The position numbers and the translations under genes are program-made. Source: a virus. From it: a stretch of 28,787 nucleotides of DNA. The notes below the pieces were generated by a model. It worked only from the letters and a program-made list of their open reading frames with translations, was not told the origin of the DNA and searched no databases. Positions 1-6,152 of this stretch are shown here, piece by piece; position 1 is the stretch's first letter, and each line of letters begins with the position of its first letter. Location: positions 1 to 28,787 of the IMG/VR virus record IMGVR_UViG_3300024515_000392; one strand, given 5' to 3'.

Positions 1-373
1 CGCCAGCATACGATGCTGTAGGCTTAACTGCGTACGCAAGTAAGTGTGCATATTGAGCAAAAATACCTGCTTCGGGAGTAAGCCACTTACCACCCTCAGC
101 ACCGTCATTGGTTGCGCCAATACCGGCCGGATTATAATTCTCCAACCACCGTCTGGAGGTAAACCACCCTGTCTCGTGAATAGCTTGAGCAAACGGCATA
201 AGATTGCCAATTAAGGAAATCTCCCCCATTACCACGTACGCCGTAACAATTCGGCTTACGTCTTCCGATCGCAGTGTTTTGTTCTTTGCTGTAAGCGCAG
301 TCTTCATTTTAGATGCATCAACATTAGGCCCATTAATAATTAGGCAATTTGCTAAGCGAGCTGATTCAGTCAT
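1..373 (-). CDS. Endolysin-like glucosaminidase, 3' end cut by window edge
   Basis: This reading frame starts with ATG at 373 and runs off the left edge, so only the first 124 residues are visible. The start is supported by AAGGAGG a few bases upstream. The visible segment FAQAIHETGWFTS, followed by NPAGIG and a conserved AQYAHLLAYA stretch, matches the mannosyl-glycoprotein endo-beta-N-acetylglucosaminidase (Glucosaminidase) domain common in phage lysins, with the His-Glu of AIHETG at the expected catalytic position. Such enzymes cleave the glycan strands of peptidoglycan for lysis. The first 40 or so residues resemble nothing I recognise. It is the first gene after tRNA-Leu, 14 bases from that tRNA's encoded CCA, so it may be co-transcribed with it. 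A structural-lysin role cannot be excluded because the C-terminus is missing. Confidence 0.75.
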   Translation of the reverse strand, partial: MTESARLANCLIINGPNVDASKMKTALTAKNKTLRSEDVSRIVTAYVVMGEISLIGNLMPFAQAIHETGWFTSRRWLENYNPAGIGATNDGAEGGKWLTPEAGIFAQYAHLLAYAVKPTASYAG

Positions 374-387
374 AAAACCTCCTTATT

Positions 388-473
388 TGGTGCCGAAGAC
401 GGGAGTCGAACCCGTACGAGGTCCCCCTCAACGGTTTTTAAGACCGTAGCGTCTGCCATTCCGCCACTCCGGC
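388..473 (-). tRNA. tRNA-Leu (anticodon UAA), CCA encoded
   Basis: The minus strand folds into a class II tRNA. The acceptor stem GCCGGAG/CTTCGGC has one G-T pair, the anticodon loop CTTAAAA is closed by ACGGT/ACCGT, the variable arm is long with a short GAGG/CCTC stem, and the T arm is ACGGG-TTCGACT-CCCGT. The discriminator is A at 391 and CCA is encoded at 390-388. Anticodon UAA reads UUA and UUG codons, which fits the A+T-rich late genes. The mature 5' end (473) lies 8 bases below a perfect hairpin. Confidence 0.95.
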
Positions 474-481
474 AACTATGA

Positions 482-514
482 AATAACTAGGAAGGATTTC
501 CCTTCCTAGTTATT
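482..514 (-). terminator. Perfect 14-bp hairpin between glycosyltransferase and tRNA-Leu
   Basis: Positions 482-495 and 501-514 are perfect inverted repeats with a 5-base loop. On the minus strand the hairpin follows the glycosyltransferase stop at 538. The sequence after the stem is only mildly U-rich (TTATTTCATAG), so it could be a weak terminator, a processing signal that separates the tRNA from upstream mRNA, or a bidirectional element. There is no gene on the opposite side. Confidence 0.5.
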
Positions 515-537
515 ATACACTATCGTTACAGTTTTTG

Positions 538-1134
538 CTATTCTCTGTCTGGCGGTGTGCGGAGATAGTTGTAGTATCCGAGATACTCATCAAGGCAAAG
601 ATGACCCCCAAATGAAGCTGCTCGCTCCGCAAGCATACCATCCGCGCAATAATCCATATCGAATCGAAGGTGTTTCATTAACCGACCGCGAACCATGTAA
701 CAGGAAGTATCAATATTACCCACACGAGGGTTTGGTGAAGGTGGTAGGCGAACCGATCCGTTTTTCCATACTTGTCCCCAACTAATCATGTTAAGTCGCT
801 CATCCTGCAACCTAATCACACGATTGAACCAGCTTGGGTGAATGATATTGTCGTCATCTAGAATATACACCCAGTCTAAGTCATCAAAAGTCATTTGATC
901 AAGAGCGAAGTTTCTATTCGGATTGCCCGCGTGTCCTGTATACGGTGAACGATACAACGTAACTGCTGAGTTATAGTTAGCAGGATCAGAAATATGAATA
1001 GGTATATCAAAGCTAATATTAGCATTTGCTTGTGTAGCATCTAACACAATTACCCAAGAACACGCAGTAGGCACAGTTGGCCGCATTATGTTTAAATTTT
1101 CTGGCCGTGTGCAGGGTGTAATAATATGAATCAT
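538..1134 (-). CDS. GT-A fold glycosyltransferase, GT43/GT2-like
   Basis: This 198-residue protein begins MIHIITPCTRPENL, the usual opening of a nucleotide-sugar-binding GT-A domain. It has an N-rich GNPNRNFALDQ segment and, at about residues 107-112, the metal-binding run YILDDDN. The spacing and the DDDN motif resemble GT43 glucuronyltransferases and small phage GT2-like enzymes. Expected chemistry is transfer of a sugar from a UDP-sugar with a divalent metal. The acceptor is unknown: modified DNA bases, virion proteins or host surface glycans are all possible. The start is supported by AGGAGG just upstream. It lies directly downstream of another glycosyltransferase gene (12-base gap), so the two are probably co-expressed. 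No transmembrane segment or signal peptide is visible. The family assignment is from remembered motifs only. Confidence 0.7.
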   Translation of the reverse strand: MIHIITPCTRPENLNIMRPTVPTACSWVIVLDATQANANISFDIPIHISDPANYNSAVTLYRSPYTGHAGNPNRNFALDQMTFDDLDWVYILDDDNIIHPSWFNRVIRLQDERLNMISWGQVWKNGSVRLPPSPNPRVGNIDTSCYMVRGRLMKHLRFDMDYCADGMLAERAASFGGHLCLDEYLGYYNYLRTPPDRE

Positions 1135-1146
1135 CGAACTTTCCTC

Positions 1147-1950
1147 CTAATCAACTAAGCTTTTCATAAACTCAGGATTACACCTGTTAATTTGGTGCAG
1201 AACAATGTAGAGTTCCCCGACATCATTGACTATTTTATTATCTTGAACATTCAAGCTATCAAAAACAACACTATCTAACGTTAATATTTGAGAGTCTCTG
1301 TGCGGTAGAATTTTTCTAGAGTGTGCGTCTATGTAGTTGTAGATATAAATGTTATACAATCCTTGATCGAAGAAATCTTTAGAACCCGATTTTCTGCGCT
1401 GCACACCAAGATAAAATTGCAAACAGTTCATTATACCTGAGTACGTGCCTAAGATTGTACCGGCACACACAACTGGCTGATTTTCAAAATTGTTGTTATT
1501 GTATTCGGCTACAGAGGACGCGTGCTCAATCCAGTATCTATTTAAACCTGAGCTGCCATTGTCTCTGTCTGAAAGTATGTTACACTCGGCAGCACAGTAA
1601 ATTTGCTCGTCAAACTGAATTGAAAAAGGATCCCCTTGAAAAATAATATCGTCTAGATCGCAAAGCATTATTTTGTCAATTTTTTCACTACCCCACTTTT
1701 CGAGTATTTGATGATAGATCTCGTATCGATGCAGCATCAAATCATAGTTAAAAACAAAATCACTGTAAATATCGAAGTTATACTCGTTGCATAGATCCTC
1801 TAATTCTTTAAACAGCTTACCTCTTTCGCATAGTATAATTACTTTGCAATCTTTATTGTGCTTTCTTAAGCTTTTCGCAAAGTAATATATCCCGCCTTTA
1901 CTAGTTTTTAAACTATTATACCCACTGTATACACCAAAAATAACATTCAT
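1147..1950 (-). CDS. GT8-like glycosyltransferase, A+T-rich
   Basis: This 267-residue protein carries LCDLDDIIFQGDPF at about residues 95-108, matching the D-x-D plus GDP motif of GT8 (glycogenin/galactosyltransferase-like) enzymes. A later FDQGLYN fits the conserved DQ-x-x-N acceptor-side motif. It likely transfers a hexose from a UDP-sugar; the acceptor is unknown. The SD is AAGGAG, a rather long 11 bases before ATG. The gene follows tRNA-Arg by 36 bases and precedes a second glycosyltransferase. By eye its composition (roughly 30 percent G+C in sampled lines) is clearly lower than that of the replication genes, which suggests later acquisition. It is rich in Asn, Ile and Tyr. It could belong to a related uncharacterised phage or cellular family with the same fold. 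Confidence 0.65.
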   Translation of the reverse strand: MNVIFGVYSGYNSLKTSKGGIYYFAKSLRKHNKDCKVIILCERGKLFKELEDLCNEYNFDIYSDFVFNYDLMLHRYEIYHQILEKWGSEKIDKIMLCDLDDIIFQGDPFSIQFDEQIYCAAECNILSDRDNGSSGLNRYWIEHASSVAEYNNNNFENQPVVCAGTILGTYSGIMNCLQFYLGVQRRKSGSKDFFDQGLYNIYIYNYIDAHSRKILPHRDSQILTLDSVVFDSLNVQDNKIVNDVGELYIVLHQINRCNPEFMKSLVD

Positions 1951-1986
1951 TTTTTGTCTAACTCCTTATGTTTGTCTAAAAGTAAC

Positions 1987-2062
1987 TGGTGCCGGTGGCG
2001 GGACTCGAACCCACAACTTACTGCTTAGAAGGCAGTTACTCTGTCCATTGAGTTACACCGGC
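1987..2062 (-). tRNA. tRNA-Arg (anticodon UCU), CCA encoded
   Basis: The minus strand folds into a standard cloverleaf. Acceptor GCCGGTG/CACCGGC is fully paired, the D stem is ACTC/GAGT, the anticodon arm is ACTGC-CTTCTAA-GCAGT with anticodon TCT, and the T arm is GTGGG-TTCGAGT-CCCGC. The discriminator is A at 1990 and CCA is encoded at 1989-1987. It would read AGA and AGG codons. The 5' end immediately abuts the T run of the upstream terminator-like hairpin. Confidence 0.95.
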
Positions 2063-2095
2063 AAAAAGAATGCAGCATCTACGCTGATGCTGCAT
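2063..2095 (-). terminator. Intrinsic terminator after the nucleotide-metabolism block
   Basis: Positions 2070-2079 and 2086-2095 form a perfect 10-bp stem with a 6-base loop. On the minus strand the stem is followed by TCTTTTT (down to 2063), a classic rho-independent terminator. It lies just after the stop of the gene ending at 2103. The last T is adjacent to the first base of tRNA-Arg, so that tRNA needs either read-through or a promoter I could not find. Confidence 0.8.
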
Positions 2096-2102
2096 CCCCT
2101 TA

Positions 2103-2384
2103 CTACGCTTGCTGAGTTACTTCTCCAGCTGCTTCAGCACGCTTCTCTTCAAGAATCATCTCTACTTCTTCGACATCAAGTGACTGCAGTACCATATTGT
2201 AGATACCAGTAGTGCATGTCACACAGAAACTTACAGGCAAAATTCCCAACCAACCCATGATACCCCACTCGTCTTCGTCAAATTCAGTGGAGCAGACACT
2301 ACACGCTTTACCGTACGGATGCATAGGATCAGTAGCGGGATTATACTCCGGTACTACTACGGGCACATTCATTTCTTCACTCAT
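2103..2384 (-). CDS. Hypothetical protein with paired CxxC motifs
   Basis: This 93-residue protein is not recognised. Cysteines at 28, 31, 54 and 57 form two CxxC knuckles that could bind zinc. The segment between them is hydrophobic (IMGWLGILPVSF). The last 25 residues are charged and probably helical. It starts one base after the stop of the DUF1599 gene, with GGGGGA as SD, and is the last gene before the intrinsic terminator. A small zinc-binding adaptor or nucleic-acid-binding protein is one option, but nothing visible decides the function. Confidence 0.75.
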   Translation of the reverse strand: MSEEMNVPVVVPEYNPATDPMHPYGKACSVCSTEFDEDEWGIMGWLGILPVSFCVTCTTGIYNMVLQSLDVEEVEMILEEKRAEAAGEVTQQA

Positions 2385-2385
2385 C

Positions 2386-2733
2386 TTATTTCCCCCATTT
2401 ACCGCGGCGATAGATTAGCATAATAATCGCGTAACTGGCCAAATCAAGAAGTGTGTCCTCGATTGGCTCATTGCGCGGTTCCTTTGCACTCCGCAGTGAC
2501 CCCGTCGTAATATCCCAACCCAACAAGTTCATTAACCGTGCCATCTTGTCCCAGAGACGCACCGTAATACCAATTTCTCCGACCCCATTGATGTTTGTAG
2601 GGCTGTAATCGGCGGTCTTTGCAATGTGTAATCGCAGTAACTGCTGAAGAATGGCCTCAAACTCCGCACGCTGTTTTGGGTACGCCTCATACGCATCAAC
2701 ACGTATGAGCTCCGCTGTGTGCTTTGACTCCAT
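2386..2733 (-). CDS. DUF1599 / nucleotide modification associated domain 1 protein
   Basis: This 115-residue protein has the conserved landmarks of DUF1599 (Nmad1): KTADYS near residues 39-44, VRLWDKMARLMNL near 58-70, and NEPIEDTLLDLASYAII near 89-105. The acidic and polar residues in these helices (E, D, DL-x-x-Y) form the presumed metal or nucleotide pocket. The family is found mostly in phages and has been linked by gene neighbourhood to modified-base synthesis; its reaction is not established as far as I know. I place the start at 2733, because GGAGAGGAG lies 7 bases upstream inside the end of thyX. An in-frame ATG at 2754 lacks such a site. The neighbouring thyX supports a role around deoxynucleotides. 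Confidence 0.8.
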   Translation of the reverse strand: MESKHTAELIRVDAYEAYPKQRAEFEAILQQLLRLHIAKTADYSPTNINGVGEIGITVRLWDKMARLMNLLGWDITTGSLRSAKEPRNEPIEDTLLDLASYAIIMLIYRRGKWGK

Positions 2734-2735
2734 AA

Positions 2736-3425
2736 TCACTCCTCTCCTTTCCATGAGTTTTGTGGATTAAACTCAGGTTCCCCAAGAACAGGAAAAACCG
2801 ACACCACAATCTCCCAACACTTCGTAGCCACTTCACGATGTTCCTTCTGTGTCTCAGGCCCCATACGTACTTGACAGTAGTGTAACCATGAACGGAGTGT
2901 CCCATTCATATAAATACGAGACACCGTGTTTCCCTCTGGAAGTACAACCCGGGCCAGTTCTTTAGCGATTCCCGCTCCAAGTGCCCAGTTATATTGCTCA
3001 TGGGCGACATCAGCGACGAGTGCTTGACGTCGTGCCCACTCTTCCCGTAACCATTCGCTCTCAGGACCATCAGGAAGCTCGATGCTGTTCTGACGATTAG
3101 TGTTGTCCTGTAAGCGTGCCTCTCGCAATTCTTTACCAAGCTCCAACGGACTTGTGTACCGTTGACTCAGCTCCTGAAACGCAAAGCTTCGATGCCGTAA
3201 AATCTGCCGTGTGATGTCACGCGGCGCAACAATCTCAATGACTAAGTTAACCATCTCTAACGGCGAGTAGTGTTTCTTTCGGAGCAAGTATCGCCAAAGA
3301 CGTTTGCTTGTTGCGTGATTCCCTTGATTCTTAGGGTTGCTGACTCGAGCCAAGTACGTAACAAACTCCTCAATAGAGATTGCTGCGTCCTCTGGCTGCG
3401 TTTTTCCTTGCAGTTTTACATACAT
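2736..3425 (-). CDS. thyX: Flavin-dependent thymidylate synthase ThyX
   Basis: This protein of about 229 residues carries the ThyX signature RHR-x7-S at residues 77-87 (RHRSFAFQELSQRY). The C-terminal half contains ARVVLPEG, TLRSWLHY and QKEHREVA, which match the substrate- and FAD-binding segments of the family. ThyX makes dTMP from dUMP with methylene-tetrahydrofolate, FAD and NADPH, and many phages carry it to boost thymidylate. Position 82 is Ala and 84 is Gln where some family members have Ser and Asn; the essential motif residues remain. The preferred start is ATG at 3425, which overlaps the upstream stop as TAATG with GGGGGA in front. An in-frame start at 3440 is possible. The tetramer would act in the cytoplasm with the DUF1599 protein next to it. 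Confidence 0.93.
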   Translation of the reverse strand: MYVKLQGKTQPEDAAISIEEFVTYLARVSNPKNQGNHATSKRLWRYLLRKKHYSPLEMVNLVIEIVAPRDITRQILRHRSFAFQELSQRYTSPLELGKELREARLQDNTNRQNSIELPDGPESEWLREEWARRQALVADVAHEQYNWALGAGIAKELARVVLPEGNTVSRIYMNGTLRSWLHYCQVRMGPETQKEHREVATKCWEIVVSVFPVLGEPEFNPQNSWKGEE

Positions 3426-3634
3426 TAGCGAGTCCCCCACAGCACCAATGGATTAAGCGAGAACCAGTCAGCGATCTTTAATCGCTCCGATACTTGCGGC
3501 GTGATTTCTCCGTTGAGAATCTGCCACACACGCTCAACAGGGACATCCATAAATTCTGCCAGATCTTCTGCTGTAGTCCCTGATTCAGCAAGTTCTTGCA
3601 ACAAAAGTTGACTGGTACGTTTAGTCTTGACCAT
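3425..3634 (-). CDS. Small HigA-like helix-turn-helix protein
   Basis: The likely product is 69 residues starting MVKTKRTSQLL at 3634. A longer in-frame extension to 3796 lies entirely inside the zinc-ribbon gene and looks like a shadow. The core TAEDLAEFMDVPVERVWQILNG is an XRE-type helix-turn-helix, and the tail ADWFSLNPLVLWGT resembles the end of HigA/VapI-type antitoxin domains. No toxin gene of the HigB type is visible on either side, so it is more likely a stand-alone DNA-binding regulator. It overlaps the zinc-ribbon gene by 14 bases and thyX by one base, so translation of the three is probably coupled. No strong SD precedes the ATG. Confidence 0.65.
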   Translation of the reverse strand: MVKTKRTSQLLLQELAESGTTAEDLAEFMDVPVERVWQILNGEITPQVSERLKIADWFSLNPLVLWGTR

Positions 3635-3800
3635 AGTATACCTGTGCGTAGTGGTGACGCATTGCAATCTCCTGCAGCGCTTGATATTCAGCAGTGCGTT
3701 GATCCTCTTCAGGATTTGCCTGAAGGTAGCAAAATCGGCATACACCGTCGTATTGGTCCTGATCAATAAAATCACCGCACTGTTCGCAATAGTCACTCAT
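3621..3800 (-). CDS. Zinc-ribbon mini-protein
   Basis: This 59-residue protein has cysteines at 5, 8, 21 and 24 (C-x2-C-x12-C-x2-C), a typical zinc ribbon, followed by an acidic helical tail rich in Glu, Gln and Tyr. Its function is unknown. The start chosen is ATG at 3800, with AGGAG seven bases upstream; a GTG at 3803 is the alternative. The start overlaps the end of the metallophosphoesterase gene by 8 bases. Its isoelectric character and size would suit a protein-interaction module as well as a nucleic-acid binder. Confidence 0.7.
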   Translation of the reverse strand: MSDYCEQCGDFIDQDQYDGVCRFCYLQANPEEDQRTAEYQALQEIAMRHHYAQVYYGQD

Positions 3801-4815
3801 CACGATACTCCTTCCGAAGATAAGTTAAATACTCACAGGCCGTTTTAAGACTCGACGAGTACCAGATACGACCATCTGGATGAAAAATTACCGCACCGCA
3901 ACCCGTCGTAACTGTCTCTGCGTACCCTAACTCTTTTGAATATGAGTCAAATCGCTTGTACGCTCCTGTAAGTATAGCAAGTTTCTCACGTCCGTGCCGA
4001 AAAAATGGCCGCATTAACGTACCAATGTGCGTGTGACCGCCCACGCCAATGTCAAACGGATTGCTCATGCGGTCGTGACCAACCTCAATACCGTGAGTAG
4101 GGTTAAAGACACTGCTGTACTTCCATTGATGGCGGACAAGCACATCCCACGCGGCGGGCCCACAGAAGAGCGTCACACGCGTCTCGTAGGGATCGTACAG
4201 CACATGCGTGTCGCCAAGCAACTCAGGAATCAAATCAAGGCCCGAAATCTTCTTAGTCCAGTTGTCATGGTTGCCAGCAACAACTAACAGTAACTTTTGG
4301 TGAATTTTACGAAGCCAGCTGCGAAAGATATTGATTTCGAACTGAAAGTTCCCGGCTTGACCTCGCTGAAGCGCCTGTAACTTACCCACAATCCAGTTGT
4401 CAATACCATCACCGTGGAAAGCGGCGTACATTCCCGGAGTGTTAACAATGAGGTTGGTGTCTTGAAGAATAGCTTCGTAGTCAGTCCCCGCGTTACCCAA
4501 ATGGAGATCACTTAGAAAAGCAATTCCAGTAGGTTTCTCCCCAAGATAAATATGTTGACTGTTTTTTGCATCGTGATGCTCCTTTGCAGTTTTAAATGCC
4601 TTGGCACCAATAGCAACCAGCTCCTCAAACTCAATGTCCTCGAGTTGAGTACTCACGCCCGTGATTATCGGGGTATCTGCTGACTTTGTGCGATTAACAA
4701 GGGCCTCGCATGCCTCTTCATAGGTGGCAAAGCGGCCACCATGAATAGACTTTTTCTGCTCTGGATCCCACCAGCGGATGCCGTAGCGGCCATTACTGAA
4801 ATAAACGCCTTTCAC
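3793..4815 (-). CDS. AP2-like domain fused to calcineurin-like metallophosphoesterase
   Basis: This 340-residue protein has two parts. Residues about 3-42 (GVYFSNGRYGIRWWDP, then GGRFATYEEACEA) resemble an AP2/integrase-type DNA-binding beta-sheet module. Residues about 97-300 are a metallophosphoesterase with all motifs in order: D103-L-H105, GDGID at 135-139, GNHD at 181-184, H229, and GGHTH at 259-263. Enzymes of this fold hydrolyse phosphodiesters or phosphomonoesters with two metals; relatives include the SbcD/Mre11 nucleases and many phage phosphoesterases. The domain pairing suggests a DNA-directed nuclease or phosphatase, an inference only. Translation starts at GTG 4815 with AGGAG upstream and a 4-base overlap with the previous gene. 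An SbcC-like ATPase partner is not seen nearby. Confidence 0.82.
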   Translation of the reverse strand: MKGVYFSNGRYGIRWWDPEQKKSIHGGRFATYEEACEALVNRTKSADTPIITGVSTQLEDIEFEELVAIGAKAFKTAKEHHDAKNSQHIYLGEKPTGIAFLSDLHLGNAGTDYEAILQDTNLIVNTPGMYAAFHGDGIDNWIVGKLQALQRGQAGNFQFEINIFRSWLRKIHQKLLLVVAGNHDNWTKKISGLDLIPELLGDTHVLYDPYETRVTLFCGPAAWDVLVRHQWKYSSVFNPTHGIEVGHDRMSNPFDIGVGGHTHIGTLMRPFFRHGREKLAILTGAYKRFDSYSKELGYAETVTTGCGAVIFHPDGRIWYSSSLKTACEYLTYLRKEYRDE

Positions 4816-5045
4816 TTCTTCTCCTCTCGAGCCAACTCGCGAATGTATAATCCGAAAGTGACTAAATGACTTGCAATCTTATCCAATGATTGCTGAACTG
4901 TAGGCTCGTTCTCCACAAAAAGCGGGATGAGTAGCGGCTGCTTTGCCCCTGCCCACGAGCTCGATACAACTAGAGCGACAACTGAACCATCTACCTCTAT
5001 ATGCACTTTACGAAGTGCATCCTCGGTAAGTGTCCGTTTTTTCAT
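4812..5045 (-). CDS. Hypothetical small protein
   Basis: This 77-residue protein is not recognised. It starts with a basic stretch (MKKRT), has a beta-rich middle (HIEVDGSVVALVVSSSW) and ends in a charged helix (IRELAREEKK). There are no cysteines or membrane segments. It overlaps both neighbours by four bases (ATGA upstream, GTGA downstream), with GGGAGG about ten bases before ATG, so it is certainly part of the operon. A small accessory protein of the nuclease genes on either side is conceivable, but only position suggests it. Confidence 0.7.
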   Translation of the reverse strand: MKKRTLTEDALRKVHIEVDGSVVALVVSSSWAGAKQPLLIPLFVENEPTVQQSLDKIASHLVTFGLYIRELAREEKK

Positions 5046-5428
5046 ACCATGTCTACCTCCCTTTCTGGTAATTCTGTAAATGTGTCATAATACGCATGAA
5101 ACACATTTTTGGCCATTGGGCGTAGCTGCTGCGGAATTACTGCTAGCACGCTAGCATCATCAACATTCAGTTTACGCCCCAGAAGCTCGAAGCAAAACTT
5201 TAAAATATCGCGGACCACGCCTAGATGCAGTTGATTTCGCATCGATATTTCAAAGATTGTATACCCAACTCCCCACTCCTGCAGTAAGACTAACGACATT
5301 GGATGATTATCAATCATAAATCGAGCGTTCTGCTGTAGTGCTTGCTGATACGAGATTGCATCATCGATGGGAAGTCTATCAGTAAAATAATCCCTCAATT
5401 CCTCCCGAAGTAATAGACGACTTTTCAT
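5042..5428 (-). CDS. Hypothetical protein, start uncertain
   Basis: The frame is open from 5512, but that start would overlap the nuclease gene by 134 bases. I prefer ATG at 5428 (128 residues, MKSRLLLREEL), which still overlaps by 50 bases; neither start has a good SD. The protein is mainly helical by eye, with a hydrophobic middle (MSLVLLQEWGVGYTIFEI) and a segment VRDILKFCFELLGRK. No known motif was found. It ends in an ATGA overlap with the next small gene, supporting a real translated frame. It might assist the Cas4-like nuclease upstream, since the two overlap so deeply, but this is inference. Confidence 0.6.
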   Translation of the reverse strand: MKSRLLLREELRDYFTDRLPIDDAISYQQALQQNARFMIDNHPMSLVLLQEWGVGYTIFEISMRNQLHLGVVRDILKFCFELLGRKLNVDDASVLAVIPQQLRPMAKNVFHAYYDTFTELPEREVDMV

Positions 5429-6152
5429 TTGATTGTGTCCAGCACAAATCGTGATAGGTGCAAAGGTTGGTGCAGAAGTACCCATAAGGTTGCTTAGGAA
5501 ACTCCGTGTCATTTAAAATTGACTGGAGAAGCTCCGTAAGCTTTGCAATCTTTTGCTCGTAATCTACCATTACGTCGGCTTCAATCAACTCAGCGGTTCG
5601 TAAATGATGCCAGAATACTTTCTCCGGCTTCTTTCCATACACTTGCTCGTATGCCCATACATACAGCAAGAGTTGTGGATTTACCGCGAGCTCTGCCTTG
5701 GTCGGCCGTTTGCCGGCACTTTTATGGTCAAGGATGTATCCTTCCTCAGTAATCATGTCGATAAAACCCCGCATGATTACCAGCGGGTTTTCCTTTGGGA
5801 ACGGAAATCGAAAACCAAATTCGATCTCCGTAGGATTTAACCGTCCCCAATCAAAATCTCGAATGATGTCTTGGCCAATCTGATGTGCTTTGCTGATAAG
5901 ATTACCAGCCACGATACCAGTCTCAGAGGATGCCGCCGCACGGGATAGTTCATTAAACTTCGTCGAAAATACCGTCAAGGGCAATTCTTTCGACTTGTAG
6001 TAATGCTCTATTGCGTAGTGAAGAGCGCTGCCCATCACAGTGTACGCATGAACACTTTTTGGCTGCGACTCGTGATACTGGTAATAATACATACGAGCAC
6101 ATGTCTTATAGGTATTAAACCGGGATGCACTAAATTCTGGCAGATTACTCAC
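5379..6152 (-). CDS. Cas4/RecB-like PD-(D/E)XK nuclease with Fe-S cysteines
   Basis: This protein of about 257 residues starts with LPEFSASRFNTYKTCARMYY, the typical opening of RecB/Cas4-like (PDDEXK_1) nucleases. A conserved His follows (GSALHYAIEHYY). The active-site string is GFID, then ILDHKS (D-x-K) and PQLLLYVWAY (the Q-x-x-x-Y motif). One Cys near residue 18 plus C-x3-C-x5-C at the end (FCTNLCTYHDLC) would ligate a 4Fe-4S cluster, as in Cas4 and AddB. Such enzymes are single-strand-specific exo- or endonucleases in recombination. ATG at 6158 is directly abutted by AGGAG, whereas GTG at 6152 has AGGAG six bases upstream, so I chose 6152. It lies two genes downstream of the RecA-like gene. 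No cas1 or cas2 is present, so a CRISPR role is unlikely. Confidence 0.85.
   Translation of the reverse strand: MSNLPEFSASRFNTYKTCARMYYYQYHESQPKSVHAYTVMGSALHYAIEHYYKSKELPLTVFSTKFNELSRAAASSETGIVAGNLISKAHQIGQDIIRDFDWGRLNPTEIEFGFRFPFPKENPLVIMRGFIDMITEEGYILDHKSAGKRPTKAELAVNPQLLLYVWAYEQVYGKKPEKVFWHHLRTAELIEADVMVDYEQKIAKLTELLQSILNDTEFPKQPYGYFCTNLCTYHDLCWTQSNEKSSITSGGIEGLFY

Noticed and set aside
3425-3796. 123-residue version of the HTH protein
   Set aside because: The N-terminal 54 residues are entirely opposite-frame translation of the zinc-ribbon gene; the HTH core begins just after the ATG at 3634.
5379-6152. CRISPR adaptation role for the Cas4-like nuclease
   Set aside because: No Cas1, Cas2 or repeat array in the window; its neighbours are RecA, polymerase and resolvase, so a recombination role is simpler.
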